Assembly (NCBI GenBank): GCA_000697055.1
Contig: JNDT01001931.1
Span: 1-64,000 of the forward strand
Length of the DNA: 64,000 nucleotides
Source of the DNA: Saksenaea vasiformis B4078
Taxonomy: Eukaryota; Mucoromycota; Mucoromycetes; Mucorales; Saksenaeaceae
Direction of reading: 5' to 3'
In this document: positions 19,689-33,381 of the stretch, piece by piece
Position numbering within the stretch: position 1 is the stretch's first letter
Layout: each line of letters opens with the position of its first letter
The notes under the pieces: generated by a model
What the model was told of the DNA's origin: nothing
The model's input: the letters and a program-made list of their open reading frames with translations, nothing else
The model's database searches: none
Made by a program: the position numbers and the translations under genes

Positions 19689-22600
19689 TTGTAGTTTTGC
19701 TTCATAAGTTCTGGGAGGAAGAGGAAGAAAGAAGCATATAGCTAAGCAGTGCAACTATATAGGACGCATGCAAAGACCGTCAGATACTTTCTCACAGCGG
19801 GTTCACCGCCAGGAAGCAAGGTACATATCTGAATTTATTGCTTATACGGTTCCTCCCGCAGTAAGAGCACATAATGCGATTACAAACAAAACCAGCTTTT
19901 ACTTGCATGAACACCATCTGCTTTGTTCTAAAAGGTTAAACTCCTGATACGTAGAAAACGCAGAAGGAGCGAAACACGTCGACTAACTAGCGTTGCAACG
20001 TTTACACTCCACTATCGTTAAGTTCATCATGCTGTTCATTTTTTAAAAGAGCACGAGAAGTTGTATAGAAGAATGCGTCATTTACGTAACTTATGGCAGC
20101 TTACTTTTCGGTAACGCAAACTGCATAATGCACTGATGTAGAATTCTTAGTTTTAGATGCCAGCACAGAACCTTAAGAGCAGTGAAAAATAGTTATAGGA
20201 ATACGACCGATAGTTAGTGCGAGTTAATACCATTTTCATGCATTCATGTCCGGTGATCGATGCCAAGATCAAAATGAATACCAAGCACTATTAACTAATT
20301 GACGCTTTGATAGCCTCTGATATATGCGATACAAAAGTAGCCAAACGCCTTCCATAACCAATTACTTGGATAACTGTAAAAGAAACGTTGTACTCCGTCA
20401 TCTATTGGATGTGGATTCGTACAAGTTATTATTCTGAGAAAACACCTCATCCAGCTTCGCTGATATCTTCCAGATGCGCAGGACCTAGCAGCCGTTATCA
20501 GTCACCCTATTTATAAAGTCAGATAAGTGATACATAGCTTGGATGTGTAGGCATAGCACAGAAATGCTACAGAAGAACAGGGTTGTCATACCCCTTCCAT
20601 TTGTACATTATTTAGACCTTACTACTTCAGTACGAGACACACAATAGCAAGCTATACATAAACCAAAGTGTACAAAAAGCATTGTTAGGATAATCATCTA
20701 CGTATCTGGTATTTATCAAGTAGCGATCGCTCGCAGGTTCAGAGACCTTCAATGTTACTGCATGTTCCTCCAATACTAGCACTTGAAGGAGCTTATATTA
20801 ATCGTGATTTATTCATTGACGAAGAGGGCTTCTATTGAAAAAGATGGAGATATCTCCAATTGTGTTTACCCTATCTCATATCTATGGAAACAGAGAACCG
20901 CAGCTGTAAGGATTACCTTTTTCAGGGAAACTATTCACCAGCAGAATAGTAAACGTAGCTAGAACATATCCTGGATATGACATTCAAAACTATATTTGCC
21001 TAGGAAATAATTTGAAACTGTATTACTTGATCCTTTATCATAAACTCGAGCAAGATTTAAAAAATCCAACTACGACCAAGGTGTTATCGCTTGTATGATA
21101 TCGGTCCAACTTACTGATCGTGTACGAGACCATTCATTCTGGAAACCACTAAAAGCAATCCTGCGAGCTTATTGCCATAGTCCTATTACGTTATGCTGCT
21201 TTGTTCTGAGTGTCGTATTTCGACATCCTTTTCATAACGTTTCAGTTATCGCCAGATGAACTTGTAAAATTTTCATTGTTACACGAGTTTTTCTTCTTCT
21301 TTACTGTGGACCTGCGGCAACTCAAATCTTATTCTGATTTTTGTTACCGACTTTCCAGGGCCATCATTGTCTATTTTCGTTACCAATTGTAGATCACTTA
21401 TGAGATCGCACCACTGGTATCTTTGGACTCAGTTGAATGAAAACTTTTACTCTCGTCATTACTGGTTTACAAGATGTCTCACTACCAGCGTCCCGATCAT
21501 ATTTTAGAAACATATATAAGAAGACTCTTTGAGTAATAAAAATCTTCATCTCACTCTCGCTGACTTCTCCCGTCTCACATTCTTTTCTTCAAGTCTTCTT
21601 TGATTCTTCACTGAGTAAAGAACAGAAACGCACATCTTATGCTGTAGAATCTAGTCATTGGAAGAAAAGCAGTATTATTGAGAGTGTAGAAATATCTCCG
21701 TTATCCAACTAATTTGTAAATGTTTTGATTCTTTGAAGAGAGCGATGGAAACTTGGTGACGCGTTCCGACGAATTTTACTGTAGCTTTTGTCCAAGTGAT
21801 CAGAGATCATACCAGATTAACCTCAGTTAAATGCTAATGTATTCTCAAAGTTTGGAAAAAGGATGGCAGCTTTGAAACAATGGAAGCATATCTAAATGCC
21901 ACAACAGTGTTAAACGGATGTCTCATATGTCAACAGTAAATATAGATTGGAGTCATCATAGTATCGTGATCCCTTTTCCTGGAACGTGATACAGTCGAAA
22001 GACTTTTCTATTCTTCATCTTTACTTGCAGCTACAAATACGAAACCAAAATCTAATATTTGATAATTACTTTTATATTCTGATAGAGTTAAACGGTCGTA
22101 AATACATTGCTGGCGACGTTTCAAATGTGCCGTTCCTTTAGTTTCACCGTTATGTAAATGTGCTTGATGTGTATTTACATCCAGTTCTCAATTGTTGAGT
22201 TTGTGCAGATAACATAAATAAGATTTCAATAACTCATGCCTATGCCCTACTGTTAGAATTTGTTAGCGATAGCTACAGTTCCTGTCAGAATACAAACCCG
22301 TGATAAGGGGATGGCGTAAAATAAGTCCTACAATGTAGTGTTATAGTTGTTACAAAGATTATAAATGTACAGGAGGAGGATAACCGTAAGCAACTATAAG
22401 TGAAGCTTCCTAAATAAATTTAATTATTTGAAAATTAAGGTTTTGAAACACTTGTACTGACAGCTTAGTTGAAAAAAGTGCGCATGTTTATCGAAATCTA
22501 AGTTACACTCATGGATATGCTAGATTTCATCTTCGACATATCGCATGACCGATTAGATGTCATGATCAATCCCTGGAGTCAGCTATCCCTTATCCGTCAA

Positions 22601-23721
22601 CGCACCGCTTACTAAGCTCTTTATGACAAAACTTGCGCTGATTAAGATGGCAAGTGTTATGCCTCCAATAATTATTATCGGAGATTCACCGGGATTTTAC
22701 ATGTGGAAGGGTGTACTTTCCAGCCCAGGTCTGCAACGTACTTCAAATTCAATGATTACTAGAATCTATTGCATCAACTAAACATTAACTGACACTTTAG
22801 AGAACGAGCAATCACCTGTATTCAAGAGAAAAATGTTCCCTTTTCCCGTCCCCAAGGTTCGTTGCTCAATTCCAGCGTTAAGCATGAGATACACCGCGAA
22901 CTCAAAAGTCTTTGTGAGCTTGAGCAGTATCCTCAAACAGCAATCAACTGTCCCAAATACTATGCATTTTTTCTTGTCTTTTCATAGCAGGGGTATCGCC
23001 ATTACTGAAATGACATGGAGGCGGAAACACAGCCTCTTATCTTATTTTATTTTACTTTTTTGCCTCATGCTTCAAAGTTCTAGCGCTTCCAAAGCACCCA
23101 ATGACTTTACCCAGTAGTTATAATGCATGAACGCAATGGTAGCATACTAGCGTTTGGGAGACTGCTGACCTGTACGAAGACCCTCAGTGTGCAGTGTAAT
23201 CACTGTGAGCGCAGAACTAACTCCAAAGGGCCGCAGTACGGATGAGAGAAGCAGTGCTACGATATGTCAAACTGTACAGAGAAGTGACGTCTTGACTGAA
23301 AAAGGCTATATAAAGAAAGGCTGCAAAATAACTCGTCAAAAAACACCGACATATTGGGATAAAGCGACTGCAGAATGTTCATATCTAGTTGAAGTGGAGA
23401 TTCCGCTATAATGGTATTTCACTGGGAGAATGGCAGCAGCATCAAGGCTGGAACGCTAATAAATGAGCGCTTTCAGCGCTTTTATTCCATATAAGTATAG
23501 TTGACAGATATGCGAAAGGTCAGTAAGTGTTGCATTTCGTCTATTTTAGCCGAAGAAATATGTTTGATGATGAAACGGCTGATGAGGTATTGCCAACTGA
23601 AACCCCCAGGAATGTAACCCATAAAGCTTCCACACGTACGTGAAACCTGCCAATAGTTCGTTACGTCGTCAAACCGCTTGTAACATTAACAGTTTTAGTT
23701 CCATTTTTATAAAAAATATAT
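19689..23721. other. 4-kb stretch without a supported gene
   Basis: AT-rich sequence with stop codons in all frames at short intervals. The only coding-like patches are at about 22800-22990 and 22990-23120 on the plus strand (a hydrophobic segment near 23040-23075), but I could not build a gene model or name a family. It may be decayed transposon or pseudogene material. Confidence 0.5.
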
Positions 23722-24726
23722 TTATTCTTCTTTGGCGGTCAACGCCTTTTTTGTCCTCTCCTCTAAATCGATACTTGCTAGAACTCTGCTTGCATTGACA
23801 ATCTGAACTACGTTAACAAACTGCTTAGCAAAGCAGACAGTTCCACTGATGGCAAGAAGAGCAGTAAACCACCAGAGATCTACATAGCCAATCAATAAGA
23901 TGGACCACCGCGCCATATACCACGTGCTTACCGTTTGCGTTGGGCAAAAATTTTCGAACGTACAGAGCCACAAAGAACAATTCATTACCGGCGCACATAA
24001 GAAACAGAACAATCTATGCAAATACACATTAAGAATGCATGCCTCTCGAGGATCCATATTTACGTTATTATTGTAGTAAAGGCGAAGATACCAGCTATCA
24101 GATTCGGAAAGTTGCTTATGGCTGGATGATCCAGAAGTCATAGTACTAATTCTGCACGCTTAGCCAAGAAGTTCCAGGCGATCACTGACATTACCTGTAC
24201 ATGTGCATATAATGTGAGCTAAAATCAAGCGATATCAGAAATTGGAATAGGAGAGTCCAGGATGAGTATTGGATGGACAAAAAACAGAGGAGACAAGTTG
24301 TTGTGGATCTAATACAGTCATAAGAAGCTGCCGGTAGAGAATATAGATTTCCAATCCACAAACCTGTCCGTCACCATATCCAAAACTGCTCCAAATTTGC
24401 TACCTGTGAGGTACGTATTAACTACCATTACAATCGCAATTCTCCCCACGACCCTACACTGATTGAAATGTCTTGCTGCACTGCCATCAACGGCATCCAA
24501 TAAACAAGAGATACAATAAAGAGTTGCACATGTCTTAACATGTTGTGGCATACAGTACAATGAGACGGCAGCGAGTATAATGCGCGTATAGCCTATGTTA
24601 ACCTCGTCAGAGATTTTCTCGAGATGTATTTCATCGAGAAAATCACTTACCAATGAGATTAGGCACAAAGAGATATACGTTTTCTTTCTTGCGTGATACC
24701 GATGCTTGTGTTTTATTCATACTCAT
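23722..24726 (-). CDS. PIS1: Phosphatidylinositol synthase (CDP-diacylglycerol--inositol 3-phosphatidyltransferase)
   Basis: Seven small exons on the minus strand (24726-24651, 24592-24458, 24403-24364, 24308-24195, 24145-24064, 24013-23932, 23879-23722) encode 228 residues, close to yeast Pis1 (220). All six introns are 49-58 nt with GT..AG ends. The CDP-alcohol phosphotransferase motif DGxxARx8GxxxDxxxD is complete: 'DGSAARHFNQC' plus 'SKFGAVLDMVTD'; it only forms when the 54-nt intron at 24404-24457 is removed. Other conserved parts are 'NVYLFVPNLIGYTRIILAA', 'SLDFSSHYMHMYS' and 'LMCAGNELFFVALY'. The enzyme joins CDP-diacylglycerol and inositol in the ER to make phosphatidylinositol. Its essential role and intact motif suggest a functional gene. 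Confidence 0.93.
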
Positions 24727-25175
24727 TACGCAACGTGGTAAATCTGAAAAGAAAAAGAAGAGAGAAAAGTGGACCGCGCTTCGACTGTTTCATCACCAGA
24801 CTCTCAGTATATATAATTCGAGCCTCCGACAATCCAACGTGGACCCCCCCTTTTCACTCTGTACATGATAAAAAAAAGGACTTCCCAATAAAGTACCAGC
24901 AATGGTTCAACGAAGAGAGATAATTCTTATAATAATCATTTTCCCCGGTAATATACCTCTTTCTACGCCCTTTTTGGGTGCTCGCCGTCCCCACAAATTC
25001 GACAGCTATCAACTTTGTATCACTTGGATTTCTCCGCGTTTGGCTATCGAACCTTCTGATAAAATCCACATATGTTCCCGTGCCAAGAAAACAATGGCGT
25101 ACACCGCAATGTATTTGGGGGTTTTAAAAAGAGCGACTTTGATTATTTTAATAGCTTCCCGCGCTAAGCAATGCA
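24727..25175. other. Intergenic: PIS1 promoter and downstream region of the RhoGAP gene
   Basis: Contains the PIS1 upstream region. Open frames on both strands here lack any recognisable content. Confidence 0.5.
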
Positions 25176-28100
25176 TTAGCGGAAAAATAGTTGTTCCGGT
25201 TCTTCTTCGCTGCTGGCGGGATCGTCTTCATCATTGGAAAGTCCAAAATCGTTCTCATCTTCATCTACAAGGGTATCTATCGTGTTTTCCAAGCCTACAA
25301 TGGTACGAGGTGCTCCATCTGCATAAATGATACTGTTTCGGTTGCTTCTATACTCTTCCGGTCGAGACAAAGGCAATGGCTGTGTGGGGGAAGGGCCAAG
25401 GCTATAATCAATCTGGTATACATGTGGATCGGGCTCGATATGACTGCTTCTAACTGTCCAAAATACATAGTCAAATTCAGTCAAAAATAAACTAAAGATC
25501 CCTGCAGGGATCCCCAGTGTTGCCGAAAAAACGATGCCAACGTTGCGCATGTTCATTTTGTTTACTTCGGAGTTTTGCACAATTCGAATGAGATGAGATG
25601 ACAGAGTACGTAACAACGTATAATTCGCCAGCGGCAGCATAGAAACAAGTCGTCCAAGCTCTGTAACCCGTTCCTGACGGTCGATAAGATCTGCAGCATT
25701 TGTTTAGGCGTGTGATCTGCATCTAATTCTGTAACCTTACCAATCACATGCAGAAAATCTTTCATCAATTCAAAAGTCAGAACATTTCCAGGTAGTTCGC
25801 GAAGCCACATTTTGAGTAGACCTGCAATGACATGTGGATCATAATGTGCTCCTGATTCCAGCAATAGAACATCTCCTTCTACATATCGCAGATTAATTTT
25901 TTTCTATTTTCTTTTCGTATTTACCTTCATTAAATCGGTCCTTCAAAGCCTTCACTGCTACTGCGCTGCCACTTAAACGGTAGATACCTTCTTCTTCACA
26001 AGCGTTTCTCGCGTCTAAATACTCGATACAGCGGTGTACTATAGCTGGGAGCTCATATTTCTCCGAAATCTTCGAGATCCGCACCGCTTCCTCAAGTGGT
26101 ACTCCAAACACTGGCTTTAATGGTTTAGCAGGCTCGACAGACTTTAGCGCAAGCTGAGTGTTTGAATTCGTCCCTTTCTCTGTGGAATCGTTGCCACCTC
26201 GAGATAAAAAGTTTCGAAGCCCTGTTTGTTGTGTGTTCGCGTTTGTTGTCGATGCCAAGGATCCACTCTGACTTTCGTTTGAGCTCGTGAATATCTTTTT
26301 ACCCCAGAATGTTCGTCGATTCAGTTTTTGTCTTGCTTTTTTGGCTTCCAGAGCATCATCATCCTGCTGCTCAGTAGGAAGTTTTGGAAGTGATTCGTTG
26401 CTGTTATATGTGACAGAAGAATCGTCTTGTGGGAGTTGATTGTCTGATGCTCGTCTGGGTTTCTCTTGTGCATAGAATGGTATATGGTCGTAACTCGATT
26501 GGGGTCGCAAAGGAGGGGGATTCATATCGCCCAAATTAAATGACGACATGATCGACGTTTCAGACGCATTAATCTCAATCGGGTGAAGGGTGGTATCAGA
26601 GATGGAGCGCGGCAAATTGACTTCATGTTTGGGCCGATTATTGGACTTCGTCTCGTGGTTGGAGAATTTCCTAAATTTTTCAGATTTCTTGGATCTTTTA
26701 CCATCTTTCTCCTTTTTATTCATATCCTCTTGCGTAGGTCTTGGTGAGTTTATATGCTGACTCAGTGCCTCAACCCATGCGTCCCTTTCGGCATCGGAAT
26801 CAGCGCAAAGCACATGCCTATGAACTCCATTTGGGGCTGATTTCTTTGGTTCCAGGATCAGAAATGCATGTCGATAAGAGTTTGGGTCGTTGACAGCTTC
26901 GGGTGATATATGAGAAAGAGGAAGTTGACAACCAATTTGAGCCCCGCCTAGCTGGATCGTCCCAAGAGTTTGTCCATCTTTCTAAAAAGGATCGTCAGAT
27001 TTTTCCATGGTCATCTAGACACTATACTTACAGATTCGTAATATTTCAGTTCCGGGCCATCCAGGACGAAGTACCGTATCTTCCATCCACCAAAATTTTT
27101 TCCACGCTTCGTAAGGTATCCTTGCTTATGTCCTGGAGGCTAAACAATCGAATATGATCAATATACTTTCCTAGAAGACCTCACAAGTATTACTTACATC
27201 AATAGGAGCTAATGTTTGATCCAGTACGTTGGTGCTGAGAAACTCGCACAAATCAGACATGTCGCTCAATGGAAGGCGGATCGCTTGTTGGAGATACTTC
27301 TCTATAGATCTCTAAGGAAAAATACAGCCATGTAAATCAAACCGAAGGAAAAAAAAATGTAGCTCTTACTTTTCGTTGATCAACTTTGCTGGGTGCATGT
27401 GTACTAAAAAGCGCTTTCTCGGGTAGCTTCGCTAGCTTCGAGGAAATCGATCGACTTTGGAGCTTCAGCTGTCGTGATTTCGCATAAGTTCAGCAGAAGG
27501 CTTGGATTCATTAATAGCATACCTGTGCGTCGAGTGCTAGGAAATCAGAATGAAGTTTTTCGACACGCCATAATTCTTCCGCCATTGTATCATCCGTGGC
27601 ATCCAAGGTTTTACTGACGGAGATAATAAAAGAAACCACTTCTTTCCCTTTTTCATTCGGCCTGATATTGGATCCAAGAACTTTAACGCATATTCCGATC
27701 ATAGAATTATGAGTGAGGGTGAACTGTTGAGGATTTGCAGCACTTGTGTGACCAGGAGACAGAACAGAATCATATTTGCCATTAGAAACTGAGTTCGTGC
27801 CTTGATGATGGCTGTGAAGAATGACACTGCTATCTGCCTTTTTATCATGAGTAGAACTGATGTGTGCAAGTGACATAGGACGTTCTTGTTCGGATTTGAT
27901 AGCCATAGGTTCCCGCTGCTTCGAAGACCGACATATCCTGTTTGCAAAGGGATCAACCATGGGAGAAGGATGGGGAATACTTGAACTATCTTTCCGTCGT
28001 ACGGCCTCCTGGTACTTTGCAAATATCTGAGCATCTTTATCCGAGTTACTGTTGCTAATAGGTAATGAAGGATCGGGAGGACTTAGCGGTGATGAATTGG

Positions 28101-28638
28101 ACAGGGATTGCGGTGAGAGCGACGCGTTTCGAGGAGACTCATAAATTTCACTATGATCTTTAACACGAGGTGGGAAAGAGGGCGAGGCTATTTTGAGTGG
28201 TGGCGGTCTAGGTTCGCTGGAGTCGCTACTGTTGCTCGGGTGACGTTGATTACGATTAGGATTAGAGTGTGTATTAGGTGTAGTATTGAACGGCGGAGGG
28301 TTATTACTAATATCCTTTGAGGAAGGCTGACGGTAAGGGGAACGAGGGGGTGGCACTGGATTTGACGGTTCACATGGTTCAGTAGGAGGCGTTGGTTCTG
28401 CTATTGTGTGGCGTTGATGACGGTTGTCAAAGTAGTCCATTGCTTTAACTGCTGTTGCATTCTGTTCTAACTCGCGATTCCTCTTAAGGAGAGTATCGCG
28501 TTCTGCAGTTATCTTGGTGATAGCTTTCTGAAGATCTTGGATTATGAATCTTTGCTTTTCAATAATTTTCCATAGTTGGTCATTCTGCGCCGCAAAATCA
28601 TCAGGAAGCTGGGTCGGAGGCGCGACCTTTGTCGACAT
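25176..28638 (-). CDS. BEM3: PX-PH-RhoGAP protein (Bem3-like)
   Basis: Seven exons on the minus strand (28638-27523, 27468-27370, 27311-27198, 27139-27032, 26981-25925, 25878-25741, 25690-25176) give 1048 residues; all introns are 46-58 nt GT..AG. Order of parts: coiled coil at about 22-60; a Pro/Ser-rich linker; a PX domain at about 305-443 split over three exons; a PH domain from about 444 ('QGYLTKRGKNFGGWKIRYFV') to 560; a second linker; and a RhoGAP domain at about 770-950 with arginine finger in 'EEEGIYRLSGS' and 'NMRNVGIVFSATL'. The tail is acidic. The PX-PH-GAP order is that of yeast Bem3, a GAP for Cdc42 at polarity sites, where the lipid-binding domains recruit it to phosphoinositide-rich membrane. 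The paralogue assignment is by architecture. Confidence 0.9.
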
Positions 28639-30004
28639 GACAACAATGGGAAACGTATAATACTGTTAGAAATGTAGTAAGAACGTAGGAAAGCACGAGC
28701 GAAATGGTGCTGAAAGCGGAAACCCAGCGTACACTGCCTACAAGCACAAACAAAGACTTAAAGCAGACAGATAGGTGCCATTTTAGGTATGACCGCAATT
28801 TCGCGCTTGTGCCACCAACACTGGACCTGTACCTGTCTCTCTGGGCGTCTATCATGAGTTCAAGGAGTCTTGCAATAAATTGCACCATTCCAGGTATCAA
28901 GAAAAATAAATAGAGTCAGATTAGAACAGATACAGGCTTTCAGAGTAGAAGAAACTGGACATTTACTGCCATCTGACGTTGAATCAATATGCTTACTAGT
29001 GCATCACGTGTAACAATTTACTCAAAAAACGTGCATATGGAGAAACAAGCACTTTTCTGTCCACAGATTGTATAGTGCCCACCACTGGAACAAATTGGAA
29101 ATGTTATTTTCTAGATCAACCGTGTAACTTACCCGTCGCTTCAGCTTTCATACTTGCCTCCGATGGTGGCCACTGAGCTCGGGATCAGCGGTGATTTTCT
29201 GTAAATACATACTGTACCTCTATGAAAACGTTTGCGTGCAAGGATCTCGCGATGCCTTTCTTTTTCCCAGATATTGGTAAAATTGCAGTGTCACAGCTGA
29301 TGGTACCAACTTTATTCTTGTGCCATCCTTGTGATTGTTTTAATCAAATTACTTAACAAACGTTACATGAAAGACATGTGTCACGTCAATATTCTCCAAA
29401 TCGGTCCCTACCCACTTTTCAACTAACCTCGGTCTTCCCCTTCTTTTTGTTTTTTTTTTTAGCGTCCTGGTCCAATCAGATATTTTCGGCGTATATGAAC
29501 TCGACCCGTTAACTGCTGTGTGTAACAGAAAAAAAGACTGCGCCTAACTGGTACTGGCCAGAGGTACGCTCTTTCCCAAAACCGAAGTCTCTTTGAAGCC
29601 GCAGGATTACAGAAATAAAAGTCATATTTGCTCAGATACGTTTGCGCGCAATGATTCTGCTTCTGAGGTTCTTCAGTTCGTGAACTCTATAGGGTATACT
29701 TCACAAAAACAACCACGAATACATCGCTGCGTATATGGACAAGCGGAGAATTTTAGAGTTCGCGTGAAGAGTGGCCACCATCATGAGATATTCTGGACGA
29801 GGAGATCAGAGAGCTCGCTCCAGCGTTTGCGTCCCACTTATTGATGGCTAATATCAATCATGTGTTGTATTTACGGGGGGAAAGGCAAAAGCTGGGCCAA
29901 AGCTTGTATGCATAACAGATCATGTTGGCCTGTGGTGAAGACAGTCCGCATGGCTTTGTCGCTTGGGGAAATTTAATTTTCATTTTCCCCACTGTTAGTT
30001 ACCC
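28639..30004. other. Intergenic region
   Basis: 1.4 kb between two divergent genes. A 69- and an 83-codon open frame (28704-28913 and 29593-29844, plus strand) have no recognisable content. A T-rich tract occurs at about 29440-29460. Confidence 0.45.
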
Positions 30005-30738
30005 ATGAGGACTACAATGACAACAGCTGTGGCATTCCGTACTTTCCAAGTGCATCGCTTGAGAAATAAGAATTGGTTACGTGGATTTTCGACTTCGAGA
30101 TTTAATCTTCAGAACGCAGGCGCTGGACACGCTCGTGAGTCTACAGCATACACGATGCAGGACTGAGCTGATTGTGGTGTAGTTCCTTCGTATCTCAATT
30201 CTCACCTCGTACCGACCAATAAAACGTCGTCATCGAGCCTCAAGTTTGCCCTCTCATATGTATCGTCGAACGATATTCCTACCGGCAAAAGCTTGTTCGA
30301 CCATACGGAACTTTTAATTGGGTGGACCCCAGACCGATCTTCTGTTAATCCAAGGACATTTGTGGGCAACGAAGCATTTGTACGGTTTCTTAACGAATTG
30401 CTAGCAGAGAATATCCACAAGATCGACGACCCATCCTTAAAAGGATTGGCAAAATGGCAAAAAGAGGGGTAATTGGTGTCATATATATATGTTGATTCCT
30501 AATCACTACGCGAAGATGGTTACATATTGCTGATGAACGCAACCCTCCAGCTTGGGGTCGTATCCCATCGCCTGAAGATATTATCGGAAGCGTCCTTGTG
30601 AAGGATGGTGTGATACAACCAGGAACGTATCAACCTATGCCAGCCCACAGACTGGTAACCTCGAACGGAATACTGCAACTGTCTGAACCTCTGACAAAAT
30701 GCGTTATCAACGCGTCCAAAGCAGCACTTTCTAAATAG
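30005..30738 (+). CDS. Conserved mitochondrial-type protein, UPF0651-like (function unknown)
   Basis: Three exons, 30005-30134, 30183-30468 and 30516-30738, with introns of 48 and 47 nt, give 212 residues. The first 40 residues are basic with 'FSTSRF' near residue 31, a typical mitochondrial presequence cleavage region. The mature part has 'LLIGWTPDRSSVNPRTFVGN' and ends with 'PPAWGRIPSPEDIIGSVLVK', 'GTYQPMPAHRLVTSNG' and 'LQLSEPL'. I recall similar blocks in the fungal UPF0651 family (YPL107W-like mitochondrial proteins), but that assignment is from memory. No catalytic motif is evident. Confidence 0.7.
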
Positions 30739-31346
30739 AGCATTATGCAAACAATATAGTTAGACTTTTATCAAACCTGGCATCACTTGCTTCTTCGCTC
30801 CACATTCCGTCCTCGTACATTGATTCAACTATGTTGTGAAGAGATCTGGGAAGCATCCATGCTGAATGCATAAAGTTAATATAGACTTTCCTTCAACTGT
30901 CTGTTCTCACAAACGTCGCGTTCCATATTATATCCGTAGTTTCTGTGGTTTGATTTCAATTGAACTGTTATCGCACGATGAACTTTCTTTTGACGTATAT
31001 AAGCGATAACACTCATGTTCCTGCGTTTCGTCCTAGGAGATGATTGGAAAGCTCTAACTTGCATGCATGCATAAGACGTTTGGTACGTGCTGCTGAAGTG
31101 TGAGATGAATCTCAGAACATAAGAAGTAGCTGTTAAGAAGCGCTGATCATCGCTGTGTGACCCACATGGTGTCATTTCCATGCAAAACTTGTCGATCTCC
31201 GTACACAGAAAAAGAGTAATTACGTTCAATGACAACAAACTAGCAAACGTGGAAATTGCCTTGCGTATGGTCTAACAGTATCCTTTGCTTGCTGAGTACG
31301 CACGTCTGGAAGGTCCTTCTGGAAATATCAAATGCAATCACTAAAG
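30739..31346. other. Unassigned stretch
   Basis: A 120-codon minus-strand frame (30876-31238) is open but has no recognisable domain. I see no repeat match elsewhere in the window. Confidence 0.35.
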
Positions 31347-31690
31347 TAAAATCAGCGGAGCCCTCCACCGATATAGCGTTACTGGCTATCGACCTAGTAC
31401 GTGTAGCAGTGCTAGTAAAACACGCGATTGATACGGCAGATGCTCGTTGCACGCTAGGGTTTCAAGCTGTCGGTCAGAAGACGATGCATACACATGGAGA
31501 CAGCATGTACTGATGTGAATGGTTGCTAGGCACCTCCCTTGTGTTCTACGTCTGCAAGCTACAGAATAATGGCGTTTATGCCTTTGGGGAGCTTGCGAGG
31601 ATCAAGGCGCCGAACTCGTTTGAGACCCTTCCCGGGTTCGGCAGCTGTCTGTCGGATGTATATCGAGTCATCCGTGTGTATTAGGACTAT
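31347..31690 (+). pseudogene. Fragment of a lineage-specific repetitive family, with an empty LTR target site
   Basis: Close in DNA and protein to 41192-41510 plus 41904-41930. The frame reads 'VKSAEPSTDIALLAIDLVRV' then 'RCTLGFQAVGQKT' and stops at 31513; a second patch, 'FYVCKLQ' followed by 'FGELARIKAP', lies in another frame, so the copy is broken. At 31654-31658 it carries GGATG once, uninterrupted, exactly where the paralogue at 41506 has a 393-bp solo LTR flanked by GGATG. Only the C-terminal part of the family is present. Confidence 0.65.
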
Positions 31691-32229
31691 CGTGTCCTAG
31701 CCAGCAATGGGTGTTACTGCTGACACTCAGCGTCTGGCTCTTAGGCAAACTCATGTAACATAATTCAGAGAACCGTAGGATAGACAGCTTAAAATTCTCT
31801 AAATGAAGTCTGATCGTATGCAAATACCAACGAGTCTTTGAGTCTTCGTGGTTCGACTATTTAGGCTTAGATACATGAACATGATGATATCTACTTACTT
31901 ATAGGGCTCGATGAGTGCTTAATTTATGACCAATAACATAGGCACTCACCTTATGGAGCTAGCTTCACATATACCCACGATTTGGTTTTTATTTGAGTAC
32001 GGTCATGCTTGCATTAAAAAATTTTAGTGTTCATAGCAATTCCTGCCAGCTCACTCAAAATCCAGTATTTGTCGGCTTTCGACTTATGACAGTCGGTGAT
32101 GTCCGAACGATTGGCAAATGCGGAACCGCGGTGAGTGCGGCCCGGAATCACGTCACAAAGTGACTTTCCCCAATAGTTGAAGAAGAAAACATGACATGCG
32201 ACAAGGGCAGCGCAGGTACCAACACAGCG
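31691..32229. other. Intergenic: upstream region of the mS45 gene
   Basis: No supported gene. The first part may still be decayed repetitive-family sequence. Confidence 0.4.
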
Positions 32230-33217
32230 ATGCTTAGCCTTGGATTGTTTCGACCTACAGCAGGTCTTGTGGGAGGTGTCAAACCCTTGGCAACTCGTAC
32301 AAGTCTGTGGGGTAGCCAAAGATTTATCAACAATTCGGCCTTGCGTATGAATGAGGAAAAGCCAACCGACAATGCTGAAGCGAAGATGGACGAGACAGCA
32401 GAGGAGCTAGCAGAACCAGAGGCTGAAGCAGAACCCATCAAATTGTCACGTAGAAGACGACGATTTCACGAATGGGCTACTGGTGCTGGTGCCAAATTTT
32501 CTCGACCTTCGAAGGGAACTACTAATTACTTGGGAGCTACGGTAACCACGCATTGCCTTGACAAAGTATTGGTTGAAGTAACATGATAAATAGCCATTCC
32601 CAAGCAATCCCCTCTTTCGACCTAGAGCACCGCTGTCGGATGAGACACGCCAGAGGATCTACGATACATATAAGGCCGATCCCGAGATCAGCATTCGTCA
32701 GTTGGCCAGTAAATTTTATCTTTCGTTGAAGAGAGTGGAAGCTATCTTGAAATTGAAAGCAGCAGAAGAAGAGATGGTGGCAAACGTAAGATACAGCTTC
32801 TGTTAGGGTGGATATATGCTTAATCCTGTTGTAGGGCTTTGTATTGCAAAAAAAGTTTACGAAGGGAATGGAAGAACTGATGGGCTGTGATCCTAAGGCT
32901 GTTACAGTGCAGGAACCATTGGTGGATATTTTCCCAAATGTTAATAAGCCTAAATTCCAACAAATGAAAGAGGATGCTGCATTCACTCCAGAGGTAAAAC
33001 AAAGCGGTTAATTATAGAGCTGGAACTAACCTATTCGTTGAATCAGGATGCTGCCGAAGCGCTCAACCGTAAACCTTATGAGGAGCTTGTAAAGCGTGCA
33101 ATCAAGCAGGAGGAGGCGAAGTTCAGCTTCAAATTACCGTCTGCTGGCGAGTCTGCGACGGTTGTAGAAAGTGGTGCTAAACGGGGCAAATTTTTAATTG
33201 TCGACACTAGCACTTAG
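32230..33217 (+). CDS. MRPS35: Mitochondrial small ribosomal subunit protein mS45 (Mrps35/Bot1)
   Basis: Four exons, 32230-32541, 32594-32785, 32835-32993 and 33047-33217, all in phase 0, give 277 residues; introns are 49-53 nt. The N-terminus is a basic presequence. Conserved Bot1/mS45 blocks follow: 'RRRRFHEWATGAGAKFSRP', then after intron 1 'PFPSNPLFRPRAPLSD', 'ISIRQLASKFYLSLKRVEAI' and 'LQKKFTKGMEELMGC'. The protein belongs to the fungal mitochondrial 37S subunit; the S. pombe homologue Bot1 was described as affecting mitochondrial translation and respiration. Length and order match fungal members. Confidence 0.88.
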
Positions 33218-33381
33218 AATATACTTAAAAGTAAAAAAAAAAACCTTGTTATTATCTTTTCTACCCAGGTGGTAAACACTGTAGACTGATGCCACTATTC
33301 TTTCACTGTTTTCCGCTACTTTACAATTTCAAATTGAATTTGCAAGTTTTGTACGAAGAGGGATAAGGAAAGACTGTCGAT

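Noticed and set aside
31620..31690. tRNA-like B-box sequence (GGGTTCGGC)
   Set aside because: It lies in a degraded coding frame shared with 41480-41510, and no cloverleaf can be folded around it.
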